From NCBI GenBank assembly GCA_031256615.1, contig JAIRQG010000005.1, positions 1 to 6,608 of the forward strand: DNA of 6,608 bases, given 5' to 3'. The notes below the pieces were generated by a model. That model ran no database searches. It had not been told where the DNA came from and saw only the letters and a list, made by a program, of their open reading frames with translations. The position numbers were made by a program, and so were the translations under genes. The stretch comes from Candidatus Methanoplasma sp. GTDB lineage: Archaea > Thermoplasmatota > Thermoplasmata > Methanomassiliicoccales > Methanomethylophilaceae. Positions 5,524 to 6,608 of the stretch are shown here, in pieces (within the stretch, counting starts at the first letter, position 1; every line of letters starts with the position of its first letter).

Positions 5524-6608
5524 ATTCGAATCCGTCAAAGGTCATGCTGCCGACCACTTCTTTCGCCTCTTCTCTTTTGGCCTGATGCTTTTCAAGGAAA
5601 TGATTGATCTTCTCCGTGAGCATCTGTTTGCACTCGCCGCAGAGAATCTCTCCTCTTTTACATTTATCGGCAAGTCCGTTTATCTTTTCGTCGTTTCCTT
5701 CAAAAAGGAAATAATTGTACTTGAATACGGCACAGACCTCTGGGTTCCCGCCTTTCTCTCTTTGCTCCTCTACCGACACACATCCTCCCGTGAAGGCTCT
5801 CCCCACCTTCTTTTTGACATCCTTTGGGGAGTCTGTCGTGTAGATCGTTCCGAATTCATCCGAAGATGACATCTTGTCCCCGCCTCCGAGGCCGGGGAAC
5901 ATCTTGCAGTAGAGCATGGTCGGTTTTGGATAATTAAGGCCGGGTGCGACATCCCTCGCCACCCTGAAGTGAGGGTCCTGATCGATCCCGCACGGTATCA
6001 GGCACGGTATTTGTTTTCCTGCTCTCTCTGTGGGAAGGAAGGCCGGCGCCGCCTGAATGGTTGTAAAGAATATCGAGCCGATATTGGTCGAATTGTCAAA
6101 CCCGAATACGGCTTTGGCGGTAGAGAACGTGATCTTTTTGGATACTTTCAAAGCTATGGGGTAAAGTTCCTTTATGTTCTCTGTATCCAAGATTATCTTG
6201 GTCCTGTCTGGGTCGAATCCCAATGCGATGAAATCCAGCGCATTCTCGTACGCCAGCGACCTTGTGTCGTTTAACGTGAGATCTTTGAAAAGGAACTTCT
6301 CATCGTCGGTCATCTGGAACAGCATATCCACCTTGAAAACATCCTGTATCCATTTGTTAAATATCCATGGCATTATGTGTCCGAGATGCGTGTGCCCCGA
6401 TGGACCTCTCCCCGTATACAATATGAATTTGTTTCCTTTGTCATATTCATCAAGCAGCTTTCCGAGGTCTCTGTGGGTATAGAATATCCCTCTCCTCAGC
6501 ATCGGGTGCAGTTCGCTATATCTGCCGAGCCTCTCCAGCAGGTCACCGTCAATGGGCGTGGTGCCGAACTGTTTCATCAGGAGATCATAATCGATGTTTC
6601 CGCTTACC
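5519..6608 (-). CDS. trpS: Tryptophanyl-tRNA synthetase, archaeal/eukaryotic type (5' end cut by window edge)
   Basis: TrpRS is a class Ic synthetase that charges tRNA-Trp. Counting from the Met at 6577, it shows the HIGH-type motif GPSGHTHLGH (58-67), CGIDQDPHFRVARD (196-209), and KMSSS (235-239), then a C-terminal anticodon-binding helical part. The ATG at 6577 is unlikely to be the true start: the frame stays open to the window edge, and the upstream codons give VSGNIDYDLL joined to MKQFGTTPI, which is the conserved N-terminal pattern of archaeal TrpRS (G-x-IDY-x-x-L-x-x-x-FG-x-x-PI). The start codon and promoter are therefore outside. Late cysteines C282, C306, C313 and C316 resemble an iron-sulfur binding motif. 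Its TGA stop lies four bases before the favoured pheS start, indicating a trpS-pheS operon. Confidence 0.96.
   Translation of the reverse strand, partial: VSGNIDYDLLMKQFGTTPIDGDLLERLGRYSELHPMLRRGIFYTHRDLGKLLDEYDKGNKFILYTGRGPSGHTHLGHIMPWIFNKWIQDVFKVDMLFQMTDDEKFLFKDLTLNDTRSLAYENALDFIALGFDPDRTKIILDTENIKELYPIALKVSKKITFSTAKAVFGFDNSTNIGSIFFTTIQAAPAFLPTERAGKQIPCLIPCGIDQDPHFRVARDVAPGLNYPKPTMLYCKMFPGLGGGDKMSSSDEFGTIYTTDSPKDVKKKVGRAFTGGCVSVEEQREKGGNPEVCAVFKYNYFLFEGNDEKINGLADKCKRGEILCGECKQMLTEKINHFLEKHQAKREEAKEVVGSMTFDGFEW

Overview
The window looks like an archaeal chromosome segment of roughly even base composition. It is housekeeping in content and has no phage, transposon or CRISPR signal. Archaeal origin is shown by the aRF1-type release factor, the archaeal UMP kinase, the DTD2/GEK1-type D-aminoacyl-tRNA deacylase, archaeal/eukaryotic-type PheRS alpha and TrpRS subunits, TATA boxes at archaeal spacing and near-leaderless starts. 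The protein style and the winged-helix/TPR regulator suggest Thermoplasmata, perhaps Methanomassiliicoccales; that rank is an inference from memory, not a search result.

Layout from left to right: prfA (aRF1) on the minus strand, running off the left edge (1-972); a 53-bp divergent promoter; pyrH on the plus strand (1026-1715), which overlaps the convergent dtdA on the minus strand (1702-2550) by 14 bp; a 219-bp divergent intergenic region holding two promoters, a GC-rich hairpin and a repeated octamer; a winged-helix/TPR-like regulator on the plus strand (2770-3993); pheS on the minus strand, whose ancestral stop directly abuts the regulator stop; and trpS on the minus strand (5519 to beyond 6608), just upstream of pheS and probably co-transcribed with it.

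Most genes serve translation: charging of tRNA-Phe and tRNA-Trp, removal of D-amino acids from mischarged tRNA, and termination. pyrH supplies UDP for nucleotide pools. The regulator has no visible link to these beyond position.

The most notable observation is that pheS is interrupted by an in-frame TAA at 4066-4068, inside the conserved C-terminus just after motif 3. The frame continues for 23 more family-like codons to a TGA at 3994-3996. The rest of the gene looks intact and the protein should be essential, so this is a sequence error, a real nonsense mutation or an unusual readthrough site. Other points are a four-cysteine motif in TrpRS resembling an iron-sulfur site, a STAND-like regulator that seems to lack its NTPase module, and extremely compact convergent gene ends. 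I found no convincing undescribed multi-gene system.
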